From Actinomycetota bacterium (lineage in GTDB: Bacteria; Actinomycetota; Actinomycetes; Propionibacteriales; Propionibacteriaceae), in contig JACRAA010000316.1 of the NCBI GenBank assembly GCA_016213595.1, positions 1-10,507 on the forward strand: 10,507 nt of DNA, read 5' to 3'. Position 1 is the stretch's first letter. Every line of letters starts with the position of its first letter. The notes beneath the pieces were generated by a model. The model did not search any database. It worked only from the letters and a program-made list of their open reading frames with translations, and was not told where the DNA came from. Of this stretch, positions 1 to 6,997 are shown in pieces. Position numbers and translations under genes: made by a program.

Positions 1-105
1 AGCACAGCCGCAGTTACCGGCGTAGCCACCTCGCGCATGCGCGCATCGTGCCACGCTTGCTTCCCGTGAACGAGGACTCCCGGGCCCCGACTCGGTCGAT
101 GACAA

Positions 106-144
106 GGAGCGCAGCCATGAGCGAGCGTGGAGCGCAGCGATGAG
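106..144 (+). repeat. Direct repeat (2 x 16 bp, period 23) duplicating the start site of the first gene
   Basis: GGAGCGCAGCCATGAG at 106-121 recurs as GGAGCGCAGCGATGAG at 129-144 (15 of 16 identical). Each copy contains a GGAG and an ATG. The upstream ATG (117) opens an 8-codon frame, MSERGAQR, whose TGA (141-143) overlaps the ATG of the ceramidase-like gene (140) as ATGA. That frame is also open back to base 3, so it could instead be the tail of an upstream gene. Its third positions (about three quarters G/C) are weaker than in the neighbouring genes, so I do not call it a gene. Confidence 0.7.
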
Positions 145-1411
145 GGAGTGGGGCTCGGAGGTGCTGACAGCCGGTGCGGCCACGGTCGCGGTCGATGTCC
201 CGCCTGGAACGCCGATGAGCGGGTACGCGGCCCGCCTCTCCCCCAGCACGGGCATGCAGGACCCCCTGACCGTACGAGCGCTCGTCGTGGACGACATCGG
301 CCTGGTCGTCGTGGACTGCTGCGCGCTCCGCGAGGCGACGTGCGACAAGCTGCGTGCGGTACGGCCTGCAGGGGTTCGCGACGTCGTGGTCACCGCCACC
401 CACACCCACTCCGGACCGTGCCTGACCCCCGGCGGGCTGGGCACCTTCGCGCCCGACGTGCTCGAGACGGGTCGGAGCGCGTACGTCGAGGCGCTCACGA
501 GCGCGTACGAGCATCGCATCCCCGTCACGGTCCGGTACGGGGAACGGCGTTCCGTCGGCGTGGGCCGCAACCGCCGGCATGCCGATCTCAACATCGACCC
601 GCCCGTACAGGTCGTCTCCTTCGACGCGGCGGACCACACCGTCGCGACGCTCGTCACCTACCCCATGCACCCCGTCGTGCTCAGCGCGGCGAACACGCTC
701 GTCTCCGCCGACTACGTCGGTCCGCTCCGGGACGAGGTCGAGGCGGCCCTTCCCGGTTCCGTGTGCATCTTCGCCCAGGGCTGCGCCGGCGACGTCAACG
801 ACGACCGACACTCGGCCGAGGAGGACTTCTCCGCCGCTCCCAGCCCTGGCCGCAGCGTCGAAGCGGCCGCTGCCACGGGCAGGACCGTCGCGAGGGCGGC
901 GCTGGACGCGCTGTCGACCGCGACGACCCTCCGGCCCGCCTCGACCAGCATGCGCACCCTCGACGTACCGCTCGAGCTGACCGTGCTCGACCCCGCCGAG
1001 GTTGCGGCCGAACGGGACGAGTGGACGCGTCTTGTCGCGACGCTGCCTCCTGAGCGCAGCGCGCTGTACGAGACGTGGGCCGCGTGGGCCGACGCGTGGC
1101 TCGATGCCCCCAGGGACAGCGACTGGTCCGGTCGCGTCGGTCTCATCACCATCGGCGACCTCCGGATCGCGACGCTGCCGGGCGAGCCGTTCCTGGCCGT
1201 CGCCGACCGTGTCCACGGTCGGCTCGGAGAGCGGACACTCGTGCTGGGCTACTGCGACGGCGTCTCCGGCTACCTCCCCACCGCCGATGAGTACGGTCAC
1301 GGGGGCTACGAGGTGTCCGACGCGCATCGCTACTACGGGATGGCCGGACCCTTCGCACCGGGCAGTGCGGAGCGGCTCGCGGACGCCGCGGTCTCACTCA
1401 GCGAGAACTAG
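140..1411 (+). CDS. Neutral/alkaline ceramidase N-terminal-domain-like protein (short, cytosolic form)
   Basis: A 423-aa protein resembling the N-terminal catalytic domain of neutral/alkaline non-lysosomal ceramidases (Pfam PF04734), zinc amidases that split ceramide into fatty acid and sphingosine. Visible family motifs are PMSGYA (25-30), the zinc-site-like ATHTHSGP (86-93), GRNRR (142-146), YPMHPVVL (174-181), SADYVG (189-194) and QGCAGDVN (213-220), plus a C-terminal YLPT followed by GGYE and YY. True ceramidases are about 650-700 aa, secreted, and carry a C-terminal Ig-like domain. This one lacks a signal peptide and that domain, so a cytosolic hydrolase with another amide or ester substrate is more likely. 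ATG 140 is chosen because GGAG lies 7 bases upstream and the fold starts soon after (AGAATVAVDVPPG). It stands alone, with a hairpin just after its stop. Family membership is fairly sure; the substrate is unknown. Confidence 0.85.
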   Translation: MREWGSEVLTAGAATVAVDVPPGTPMSGYAARLSPSTGMQDPLTVRALVVDDIGLVVVDCCALREATCDKLRAVRPAGVRDVVVTATHTHSGPCLTPGGLGTFAPDVLETGRSAYVEALTSAYEHRIPVTVRYGERRSVGVGRNRRHADLNIDPPVQVVSFDAADHTVATLVTYPMHPVVLSAANTLVSADYVGPLRDEVEAALPGSVCIFAQGCAGDVNDDRHSAEEDFSAAPSPGRSVEAAAATGRTVARAALDALSTATTLRPASTSMRTLDVPLELTVLDPAEVAAERDEWTRLVATLPPERSALYETWAAWADAWLDAPRDSDWSGRVGLITIGDLRIATLPGEPFLAVADRVHGRLGERTLVLGYCDGVSGYLPTADEYGHGGYEVSDAHRYYGMAGPFAPGSAERLADAAVSLSEN

Positions 1412-1412
1412 T

Positions 1413-1428
1413 CGCCCGACTTCGGGCG
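1413..1428 (+). terminator. Short GC hairpin just after the first gene
   Basis: CGCCCG (1413-1418) and CGGGCG (1423-1428) form a perfect 6-bp stem with a 4-base loop, 2 bases after the TAG at 1409-1411. There is no T-run, so it would be an actinobacterial-type hairpin terminator at best. It fits the end of a single-gene transcript before the 120-bp gap to the helicase. Confidence 0.4.
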
Positions 1429-1513
1429 TGGCGGCAGTCGTCCCGGGCGTGTCGTCGCCGACCTCCGGGTAGCCTCCGTGGTCCGATGCGAGACACCCAC
1501 CCCGGACCCCGTA

Positions 1514-1538
1514 CGCCATGGTGAGTTCGCCATGGTGA
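1514..1538 (+). repeat. Direct repeat CGCCATGGTGA x2 (period 14) at the helicase start
   Basis: CGCCATGGTGA occurs at 1514-1524 and again at 1528-1538, with the helicase ATG (1532) inside the second copy. The first copy's ATG (1518) opens the six-codon frame MVSSPW, whose TGA (1536-1538) lies two bases past the true start codon. A further ATG at 1486 gives the 12-codon frame MRDTHPGPRTPW ending at TGA 1522-1524, inside the first copy. The first copy's GGTGAG (1520-1525) can act as a weak Shine-Dalgarno site for ATG 1532, six bases away. The two self-complementary CCATGG hexamers could also pair across an 8-base loop. Confidence 0.65.
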
Positions 1539-3280
1539 AGGTGGCGACGGCGCAGGAGTCCATCTCCCCCGCCTTCCCCGGACGCGCGCCCTGGGGCACG
1601 GCGTCGGCCCTTCGTGCCTGGCAGCAGGAGGCGCTCGACGCGTACCTGGTTCAGGACCGCCAGGACTTCCTCGCTGTGGCGACCCCGGGCGCCGGCAAGA
1701 CCACGTTCGCGCTGCGCGTGGCCTCCGAGCTCCTGGCGCGCCGGACCGTCGAGCGCATCATCGTCGTCACCCCCACCGAGCACCTCAAGGTGCAGTGGGC
1801 CGACGCCGCCGCGCGCGTGGGCATCCATCTCGACCCCGGAGTCGGCAACACGCGCTCGGCCCGGTCCCGCCAGTTCGACGGGATCTGCACGACGTACGCG
1901 GGCGTCGCCATGAACGCCCATGGGGTCGAGGCGCGGTGCCGGGGCTCGAAGACGCTCGTCATCCTCGACGAGGTCCACCACGCCGGCCACTCGCTGAGCT
2001 GGGGCGACGCGGTGCGCAGCGCGTTCGAGCCCGCCGTGCGCCGGCTGCTGCTCACCGGGACCCCGTTCCGCTCCGACATCAACCCCATCCCGTACGTCAG
2101 CTATGACCCGGGCCCGGACGGCATCCCGCGGAGCACCGCCGACTATGCGTACGGCTACGCGGAGGCACTGCGCGACCACGTCGTCCGCCCCGTCGTCTTC
2201 ATGGCCTACGGCGGGCCGATGCGCTGGCGGACGAAGGCGGGCGACGAGGTCTCGGCGTCCCTCAACGACCCGCTCACGAAGGACGTCACCGCGCAGGCCT
2301 GGCGCACCGCCCTCGACCCCAATGGCGAGTGGATCGGCTCGGTGCTCCACTCGGCCGACCGTCGCCTCGACGAGGTGAGGCGGCACGTTCCCGACGCTGC
2401 GGGCCTCGTCATCGCCACCGACCAGACTCGGGCCCGGGCGTACGCACGACTCCTGACCCAGCTGACCGGCGAGAAGCCGGCCCTGGTGCTCAGCGACGAC
2501 GCGGGGTCGAGTCGACGCATCGAAGCCTTCCGTGAGGGCGACGCCCGCTGGCTCGTCGCGGTACGGATGGTCTCCGAAGGCGTTGACGTGCCGAGGCTCG
2601 CGGTCGGCGTGTACGCGACGGCGACCTCCACTCCCCTGTTCTTCGCCCAGGCCGTGGGCCGGTTCGTACGGGCGCGCCGCCGTGGCGAGCTCGCGACGGT
2701 GTTCCTCCCGACCGTCCCGGTCCTTCTCGCCCACGCCGCCGTGCTCGAACGCGAGCGGGACCACGTCCTGGGCCGGCGCACGTCGTCCGAGGACCTCTGG
2801 TCACCCGAGGAGGACCTGCTCGCCGCCGCGAACCGGGAGCAGAAGGCGTCCGACGACCTCGACGACCAGTTCGCCGCCCTCGAGTCCGAGGCCGTCTTCG
2901 ACCACGTCCTGTTCGACTCCCAGGCGTACGGGATGCACGCCGCTCCCATGTCGGCCGACGAGCAGGACTACCTCGGACTTCCCGGTCTGCTCGAACCCGA
3001 CCAGGTGTCGAGGCTGCTGACCGACCGCCAGCGCCGTCAGATCGCCCGCCGCGACCGGCTCGACCGGGGCCCCGCCCCCCGTGAACAGAGCCACGCGCGA
3101 GCGCTCGAGGCGCGCCTCAAGGAGCTGAACAGCCTTGTCGCCCAGTACGCACGCGTCGCCGGCGTCCCTCACGCGCACATCCACGCGGACCTTCGGCGCC
3201 GCTGCGGAGGTCCGTCCCTCTCCGCCGCTACCACGGAGCAGGTGGAGGCCCGGATCGCCGAGCTGCGGAAGAGGTTCTGA
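1532..3280 (+). CDS. DEAD/DEAH-box superfamily 2 helicase
   Basis: A 582-aa ATP-dependent SF2 helicase or translocase. With numbering from ATG 1532, the two RecA-like lobes show a Q-motif-like LRAWQQEALDAY (28-39), Walker A ATPGAGKT (50-57), motif Ia PTEHL (81-85), Walker B/motif II DEVHH (146-150), motif III-like TGTPFR (175-180), motif V VRMVSEGVDVP (about 344-354) and motif VI QAVGRFVRARR (about 373-383) with its arginine fingers. The remaining 200 residues are charged and carry no domain I recognise. The arrangement resembles the restriction-type ResIII/UvrB group, and near-identical architecture is common in actinomycetes as a stand-alone gene. It probably acts on nucleic acid in the cytoplasm; no nuclease or methylase partner is adjacent. 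An in-frame GTG at 1478 would add 18 residues (VRCETPTPDP...). I prefer ATG 1532 because of GGTGAG upstream and the low-complexity nature of the extension. The helicase call is secure; its role is unknown. Confidence 0.92.
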   Translation: MVKVATAQESISPAFPGRAPWGTASALRAWQQEALDAYLVQDRQDFLAVATPGAGKTTFALRVASELLARRTVERIIVVTPTEHLKVQWADAAARVGIHLDPGVGNTRSARSRQFDGICTTYAGVAMNAHGVEARCRGSKTLVILDEVHHAGHSLSWGDAVRSAFEPAVRRLLLTGTPFRSDINPIPYVSYDPGPDGIPRSTADYAYGYAEALRDHVVRPVVFMAYGGPMRWRTKAGDEVSASLNDPLTKDVTAQAWRTALDPNGEWIGSVLHSADRRLDEVRRHVPDAAGLVIATDQTRARAYARLLTQLTGEKPALVLSDDAGSSRRIEAFREGDARWLVAVRMVSEGVDVPRLAVGVYATATSTPLFFAQAVGRFVRARRRGELATVFLPTVPVLLAHAAVLERERDHVLGRRTSSEDLWSPEEDLLAAANREQKASDDLDDQFAALESEAVFDHVLFDSQAYGMHAAPMSADEQDYLGLPGLLEPDQVSRLLTDRQRRQIARRDRLDRGPAPREQSHARALEARLKELNSLVAQYARVAGVPHAHIHADLRRRCGGPSLSAATTEQVEARIAELRKRF

Positions 3281-3303
3281 CCGAGCTCTGAAGGGCTCCT
3301 CGG
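3281..3303. terminator. Hairpin in the 23-bp gap between convergent genes
   Basis: GAGCTC (3283-3288) pairs with GGGCTC (3293-3298), including one G-T pair, around the tetraloop TGAA. Outer CC/GG bases can extend it across a small bulge. It exactly fills the 23 bases between the helicase stop (3280) and the permease stop on the opposite strand (3304), so it may end transcription from both sides. There is no T-run. Confidence 0.4.
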
Positions 3304-4866
3304 CTAGACGGCCCCGACCAGCGCCGCCACACCTGAGCGGTACGTCGGGTCGGCCCAACGCGACGAGATCCGGCGCCAGGAGCGGATCGCGGTCAGCGCC
3401 ACGACGGCACAGAGGACGGCGGCGAGCCACGGCAGCAGCCCGGCGACGACCGCCACCGCGAGGCCCGTCGTGGCGGCCGTCAGCATGATGCGGATCACGT
3501 AGCCCATGCCGACGATGGGAGGTACGAGGGGGTCGCCGCGTCCTGTCAGGCGCGTCCGGTGCGGCTTCTCGACCGCGTAGCGCAGCGACAGCCCGGTGGC
3601 GATGACCGACGAGGCCAGGAGCCCAGCCGTGTAGGCCGGGAGGACCGACCAGGCCATGGTGGACGTGGCCACGGCGACCACCATGAGGACCAGGCCGAGG
3701 ACCACGGAGGCGGCGAGCTGGATGAGCGCGACGTGGCGGATCAGGAGCTTCCACGCCCGCGGCTGCGCGAGCAGCAGCGTCACCGCGCCACCGAGGACGC
3801 CGAAGACGTTGACTCCCCAGCCGAGCGCCATCGCGAGGGGCACCACCATGGTGACGGAGGCGAGCATGGAGGTCGGGTCGCCACGGGAGTAGTGGATCCA
3901 GGCGAACAGCATGGGCATCGCCACTCCGATCATCATGATGATCGGGCGGCGTACCTCCCGGGTACGTGCCAGCGTCGTCACCAGCATCGTGAGCAGCGCC
4001 CAGGAGGGGCTTACGGGAACAGACACCGATCCGGTGCGCTGACGTACCCGCTCGACGGGAACCGGCAGCACGAGCGCCCGGCGGCAGACGAGCAGCCCGG
4101 CGACGAAGACCGCGGCCGTCACGACGACGAGCGCGGCGAGACCTCCCACGAGCCCAGCGACGGAACCTGCCGCGCCGCCGCGGATGAGGTGCTGCAGGAT
4201 CTCGGCAAGACCGAGGACCGTGCGGCCGTGGGCCGGGTCGAGGAGCACGGCGAGGGCGACGACGAGGCCGGCGACTCCGGCGAGGTACCAGCGCAGCCTC
4301 GCGGCCCAGCGGCGCCTCGTGAGCTCGATCGTCCAGGCGAAGAGTGCCATCACGAGCATGGCGCAGAGCCACGTCGTGAGCGCGACGATGACAGCGGGGG
4401 CACGGCCCCGGCCGTCGGAGGTGGCGAGCGACGCCGCAGCCACCAGGAGCAGCAGCGGCGAGAGGCCGACGGGTGACAGGACGGAGTTCCAGATCCCGTC
4501 GAAGTAGCGGTACAGGCGGCTGGGGCGGATCCCGGCGAGGTCGACGTCGGGGAACTGGGCCTGAGCGGCCGCACCGGTGATCGGCGCGAAGAGCGTGCCC
4601 GCCAGCACGGCGCCGAGGGCCGCGGGGACGCTGATGGCCCTGTCACCCACGAGGTAGGGGTAGACCGGAGAGCCGGCCGTGGCGTGGCGAGCGGCCCAGG
4701 AGACGAGGTCCCCGGCGACCGCGGCGAGAACGAGGAGGCAGACGGCGAGCGCGGCTGCGACGCGGGCCCGAAGCCGGGCCTGCGCTGTACGGACCTGCGC
4801 GCGGAGCCGGGAGAGGCGGACGGTCGCGGCCAGCCCCTGGGTGACCTCTCTCGAGAGTCCCGTCAC
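3304..4866 (-). CDS. ABC exporter membrane protein, polytopic, 520 aa
   Basis: A 520-aa integral membrane protein that begins with GTG at 4866, overlapping the ATPase stop by four bases (GTGA), so the two are translationally coupled. After a basic N-terminal tail rich in arginine, about eleven or twelve hydrophobic segments are visible, for example around AVCLLVLAAVAGDLV, ALTTWLCAMLVMALF, GLVGGLAALVVVTAAVFVAG, IIMMIGVAMPMLFAW, LAASVVLGLVLMVVAV and GLAVAVVAGLLPWLAAVLC. This size is larger than a usual six-helix ABC-2 permease and suggests a fused double-length subunit. The reading frame stays open upstream to 5445, but that part lies antisense-frame over the ATPase gene and reads as an arginine-rich shadow. 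No substrate can be inferred; actinomycete exporters of this layout are mostly uncharacterised. Confidence 0.85.
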   Translation of the reverse strand: MTGLSREVTQGLAATVRLSRLRAQVRTAQARLRARVAAALAVCLLVLAAVAGDLVSWAARHATAGSPVYPYLVGDRAISVPAALGAVLAGTLFAPITGAAAQAQFPDVDLAGIRPSRLYRYFDGIWNSVLSPVGLSPLLLLVAAASLATSDGRGRAPAVIVALTTWLCAMLVMALFAWTIELTRRRWAARLRWYLAGVAGLVVALAVLLDPAHGRTVLGLAEILQHLIRGGAAGSVAGLVGGLAALVVVTAAVFVAGLLVCRRALVLPVPVERVRQRTGSVSVPVSPSWALLTMLVTTLARTREVRRPIIMMIGVAMPMLFAWIHYSRGDPTSMLASVTMVVPLAMALGWGVNVFGVLGGAVTLLLAQPRAWKLLIRHVALIQLAASVVLGLVLMVVAVATSTMAWSVLPAYTAGLLASSVIATGLSLRYAVEKPHRTRLTGRGDPLVPPIVGMGYVIRIMLTAATTGLAVAVVAGLLPWLAAVLCAVVALTAIRSWRRISSRWADPTYRSGVAALVGAV

Positions 4867-5594
4867 GCCACCGCCTCGACCACGTCCGACCGCAGCAGGG
4901 CGGCGTAGCGGCGTTCGCCTTCCGGGCCCCCGAACTCCTGCGACGGGCCCTGCGCCGCGAGGCGCCCCTTGACGAGGACCGCCACCTCGTCGCAGGCCGA
5001 GGTGAGCAGCTGCTGCAGGTGGGTCGAGACGATCACGGCCATCCCGGCCTCTGCCGCCTCGCGGATCGCGGACACGGTCACCTCGACGCCGGACGGGTCG
5101 ACGCCGTCGAACGGCTCGTCGAGGACCAGCACGCCGCGCGCCGCGAGGACCGCCAGCAGCACCGAGAGCCGTCGCTGCATGCCGTGCGAGAACGTACCGG
5201 CCCGCCGGTCCCGTACGCCTGACAGGCCGAACCGCTCCACGAGCTCGTCGGCGACGGCCCGTCGGCTGCGGGTGCCCCGCAACGACGCGAGCAGGTCGAT
5301 GTGCTCGTCGGGTGTCGCCTGCGCGATGAGTCCACCGATGTCGGGGCAGTAGCCGACGGTCGCACGTGCGGCGTCGGCGCCGTCCGGCGTCGCGAGGTCG
5401 AAGCCCTCGACGGTCAACCGGCCGGAGCTGTGGGCGTTGACGCACCCGATCGCCCGCAGCGTCGACGACTTGCCGGCCCCGTTTCCGCCGAGCATGCCGA
5501 GCACCCGTCCGGCTGGGACGTGGAGCGTCAGACGGTCGACGGCTACGACGTCGCCGTACCGGATGGACACCTCTTCGAGGTCGACGCCTGTCAC
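4863..5594 (-). CDS. ABC exporter ATP-binding subunit
   Basis: A 243-aa ABC ATPase that should power the membrane protein encoded immediately downstream. Visible elements: Walker A GGNGAGKS (36-43), a Q-loop region GYCPD (81-85) with Asp where Gln or Glu is usual, a divergent signature FSHGMQRR (135-142) in place of LSGGQ, Walker B VLVLDEP (155-161) with D-loop-like DGVDP, and the H-loop histidine in STH (190-192). Such drift is typical of ABC-2-type exporters. The start is uncertain. GTG 5594 begins right at the domain (VDLEEVSIRYGDV), seven bases after a TACCGT -10 box, suggesting a leaderless message. The frame is open back to 5795, and ATG 5651 (19 more residues) has GGGAGG only two bases upstream, but codons between 5651 and 5594 lack the strong G/C third-position bias of the gene. 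Confidence 0.9.
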   Translation of the reverse strand: MTGVDLEEVSIRYGDVVAVDRLTLHVPAGRVLGMLGGNGAGKSSTLRAIGCVNAHSSGRLTVEGFDLATPDGADAARATVGYCPDIGGLIAQATPDEHIDLLASLRGTRSRRAVADELVERFGLSGVRDRRAGTFSHGMQRRLSVLLAVLAARGVLVLDEPFDGVDPSGVEVTVSAIREAAEAGMAVIVSTHLQQLLTSACDEVAVLVKGRLAAQGPSQEFGGPEGERRYAALLRSDVVEAVA

Positions 5595-5601
5595 GGGCCG
5601 T

Positions 5602-5631
5602 ACGGTACGGGCAGGTGAGCGCAGTGGTCGA
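5602..5631 (-). promoter_or_regulatory. Candidate promoter for the ABC exporter operon
   Basis: Read on the minus strand, TCGACC (5631 to 5626; 4 of 6 matches to TTGACA) is followed after 18 bases by TACCGT (5607 to 5602; fits TANNNT). Seven bases separate the -10 box from the GTG at 5594, so transcription would start at or very near the start codon and give a leaderless mRNA. It lies in the 106-bp gap after the oxidoreductase gene, so the exporter may be transcribed independently of it. Judged by eye only. Confidence 0.4.
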
Positions 5632-5642
5632 GAGACTGGGAA

Positions 5643-5687
5643 GACCCTCATGTCCTCCCGACTCAGGCCCTCCGCGCTCAGGTCCTC
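5643..5687 (-). repeat. 15-bp tandem repeat, three copies, upstream of the ABC ATPase
   Basis: On the minus strand three imperfect 15-base units lie head to tail: GAGGACCTGAGCGCG (5687 to 5673), GAGGGCCTGAGTCGG (5672 to 5658) and GAGGACATGAGGGTC (5657 to 5643). The core GAGGRCMTGAG is kept in all three. Each unit pairs a GAGG purine run with CTG, CTG or ATG two bases later; the third holds the alternative ATPase start at 5651. If translated in the ATPase frame they would read EDLSA, EGLSR, EDMRV. They sit between the oxidoreductase stop and the ATPase gene and may be a binding-site array or a slippage product. Confidence 0.6.
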
Positions 5688-5700
5688 GCCGGCGCCCGCC

Positions 5701-6870
5701 TCAGACCTGCTGCTGCGGGAACTTCCCCTCCGCTGCGATCCGCTTGTTGAGCTCGGCGAGGTACTCGTCCTCCGAGAAGTCGATGTCGACCTCACGCCCG
5801 AGGAACGCGGACAGGTGCATCGCGTTGGCGAGCCTGACCCCGTTGATGCCGTCGCTTCCGGGGGCGATGAGCGGTGTGCCCTCGAGGATGTGGGCGGCGA
5901 AGTTCGTGAGGACCGCCGCGTGCTGCTGGCCCCACACCGAGTCGTACGCCTTCGTCTCTGTCTTCGTGAAGTCGTCGCCGAGGATGTTCTCGCCGGCGAA
6001 CAGGCGGCGGGTGCTCTCCGGCGTGGTCCGCGCCGATGCCGTCTGCTCGTCCTCGGACAGGCGGGTGATGGTCACCCGCGCGGAGCCGTCGACGACCACC
6101 TTGCCCTTGTCGAGCAGGATCTCGAGACGGTCCGTCCCGTCGACGTCGTGGACGGACGTCGTGAACGTGCCGGTGACTCCCTCGCCAAGGTCGAACACCG
6201 CGACCACCTCGTCCTCGACGGCGATGTCGCGGCGGAACCCGAACCCGAGCTTCGCGAACACCTTCTTCGGCATCCCGCAGAGCCACTGCGACAGGTCGAT
6301 CTGGTGCGGCGCCTGGTTGACGAGGACGCCACCGCCCTCGCCGCCCCAGGTCGCCAGCCACTCCGACTGCTGGTAGTAGCCCTGGGGCCGCCACCAGGTG
6401 GTGATGATCCAGTTCCAGTGGCGCAGAGCGCCGAGCTCGCCGGAGTCGAGGAGCTGCTTGAGCTCGACGTAGAGGGGGTTCGTGCGCTGGTTGAACATGA
6501 TGGCGAAGGTCAGCTCGGGCTTGGTCGCGGCGAACTCGTTCATGAGCCGGACCTGCTTGGTGTAGACACCAGCGGGCTTGTCGACGAGCGTGTGCTTGCC
6601 GGCCGTCAGCGCCTTCATGGCGTACTGCGGGTGAAGGTAGTGCGGCACCGTCGTGACGACGGCGTCGATGCCGTCACTGGCGAGCAGCGCGTCGACGTCG
6701 TCGAAGACAGGCACGTCGGGGTACTGCTCCTGGGCCGTCTCGCGTCGGGCCGGGTCGCTGTCGCAGATCGCGCCGAGACTCATGCCCGGCACCATCGACG
6801 CCGAGAGGATCCGGCTGTAGTAGCCGCCCTGCTGGCCGAATCCGATGATGCCCAGACGTACGGTGTCCAT
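5701..6870 (-). CDS. Gfo/Idh/MocA-family NAD(P)-dependent oxidoreductase
   Basis: A 389-aa oxidoreductase of the glucose-fructose/inositol dehydrogenase family (PF01408), which moves hydride between NAD(P) and a sugar or cyclitol. The N-terminal Rossmann fold shows GFGQQG (10-15) within the GxGxxG pattern. The catalytic lysine is in DKP (97-99; usually EKP). FNQR follows at 126-129, and GGGVLVNQAPHQIDL (179-193) carries the probable catalytic His189 and Asp192. The variant NQAPH instead of DxGxH marks a recognised subgroup of the family. The length is normal (350-390 aa). ATG 6870 is preceded by AGGAG with a 4-base spacer, one of the few clear Shine-Dalgarno sites here. It is the first gene of its own unit, 127 bp downstream of the CHAD gene. 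No sugar transporter, kinase or regulator is adjacent, so the substrate cannot be guessed. Confidence 0.93.
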   Translation of the reverse strand: MDTVRLGIIGFGQQGGYYSRILSASMVPGMSLGAICDSDPARRETAQEQYPDVPVFDDVDALLASDGIDAVVTTVPHYLHPQYAMKALTAGKHTLVDKPAGVYTKQVRLMNEFAATKPELTFAIMFNQRTNPLYVELKQLLDSGELGALRHWNWIITTWWRPQGYYQQSEWLATWGGEGGGVLVNQAPHQIDLSQWLCGMPKKVFAKLGFGFRRDIAVEDEVVAVFDLGEGVTGTFTTSVHDVDGTDRLEILLDKGKVVVDGSARVTITRLSEDEQTASARTTPESTRRLFAGENILGDDFTKTETKAYDSVWGQQHAAVLTNFAAHILEGTPLIAPGSDGINGVRLANAMHLSAFLGREVDIDFSEDEYLAELNKRIAAEGKFPQQQV

Positions 6871-6997
6871 GGTTCTCCTGCCGATGGAAAGCTGACCCTG
6901 TCTGTCTATCGAAGCCGGACGGCCGTTTCACCCCTCGTCCGACTGTTTCCACGTTCCCGAGGTCGGTGCGGAGGGGAGTCCCTGGGCAGAGAGACCG

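Noticed and set aside
3..143. C-terminal tail of an upstream gene ending at TGA 141-143
   Set aside because: The frame is open, but third-position G/C is lower than in the real genes and the peptide is not recognisable. Kept only as an alternative to the mini-ORF reading.
14..1327. Long minus-strand open frame (437 codons) opposite the ceramidase-like gene
   Set aside because: Arg/Gly/Val-rich with no recognisable domain; it is the antisense shadow of a clear + strand gene in high-GC DNA.
1470..1475. TAGCCT as a helicase promoter
   Set aside because: The -10 form is acceptable, but there is no TTGACA-like hexamer at a suitable distance, so it is not listed as a promoter.
1394..2764. Long minus-strand frame of 456 codons opposite the helicase
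   Set aside because: Covers helicase motifs on the opposite strand and shows low-complexity composition; shadow frame.
4867..5445. 193-residue upstream extension of the permease frame
   Set aside because: It runs through the ATPase gene in another frame and reads as an Arg/Gly-rich shadow; the GTG at 4866 overlapping the ATPase stop is the natural start.
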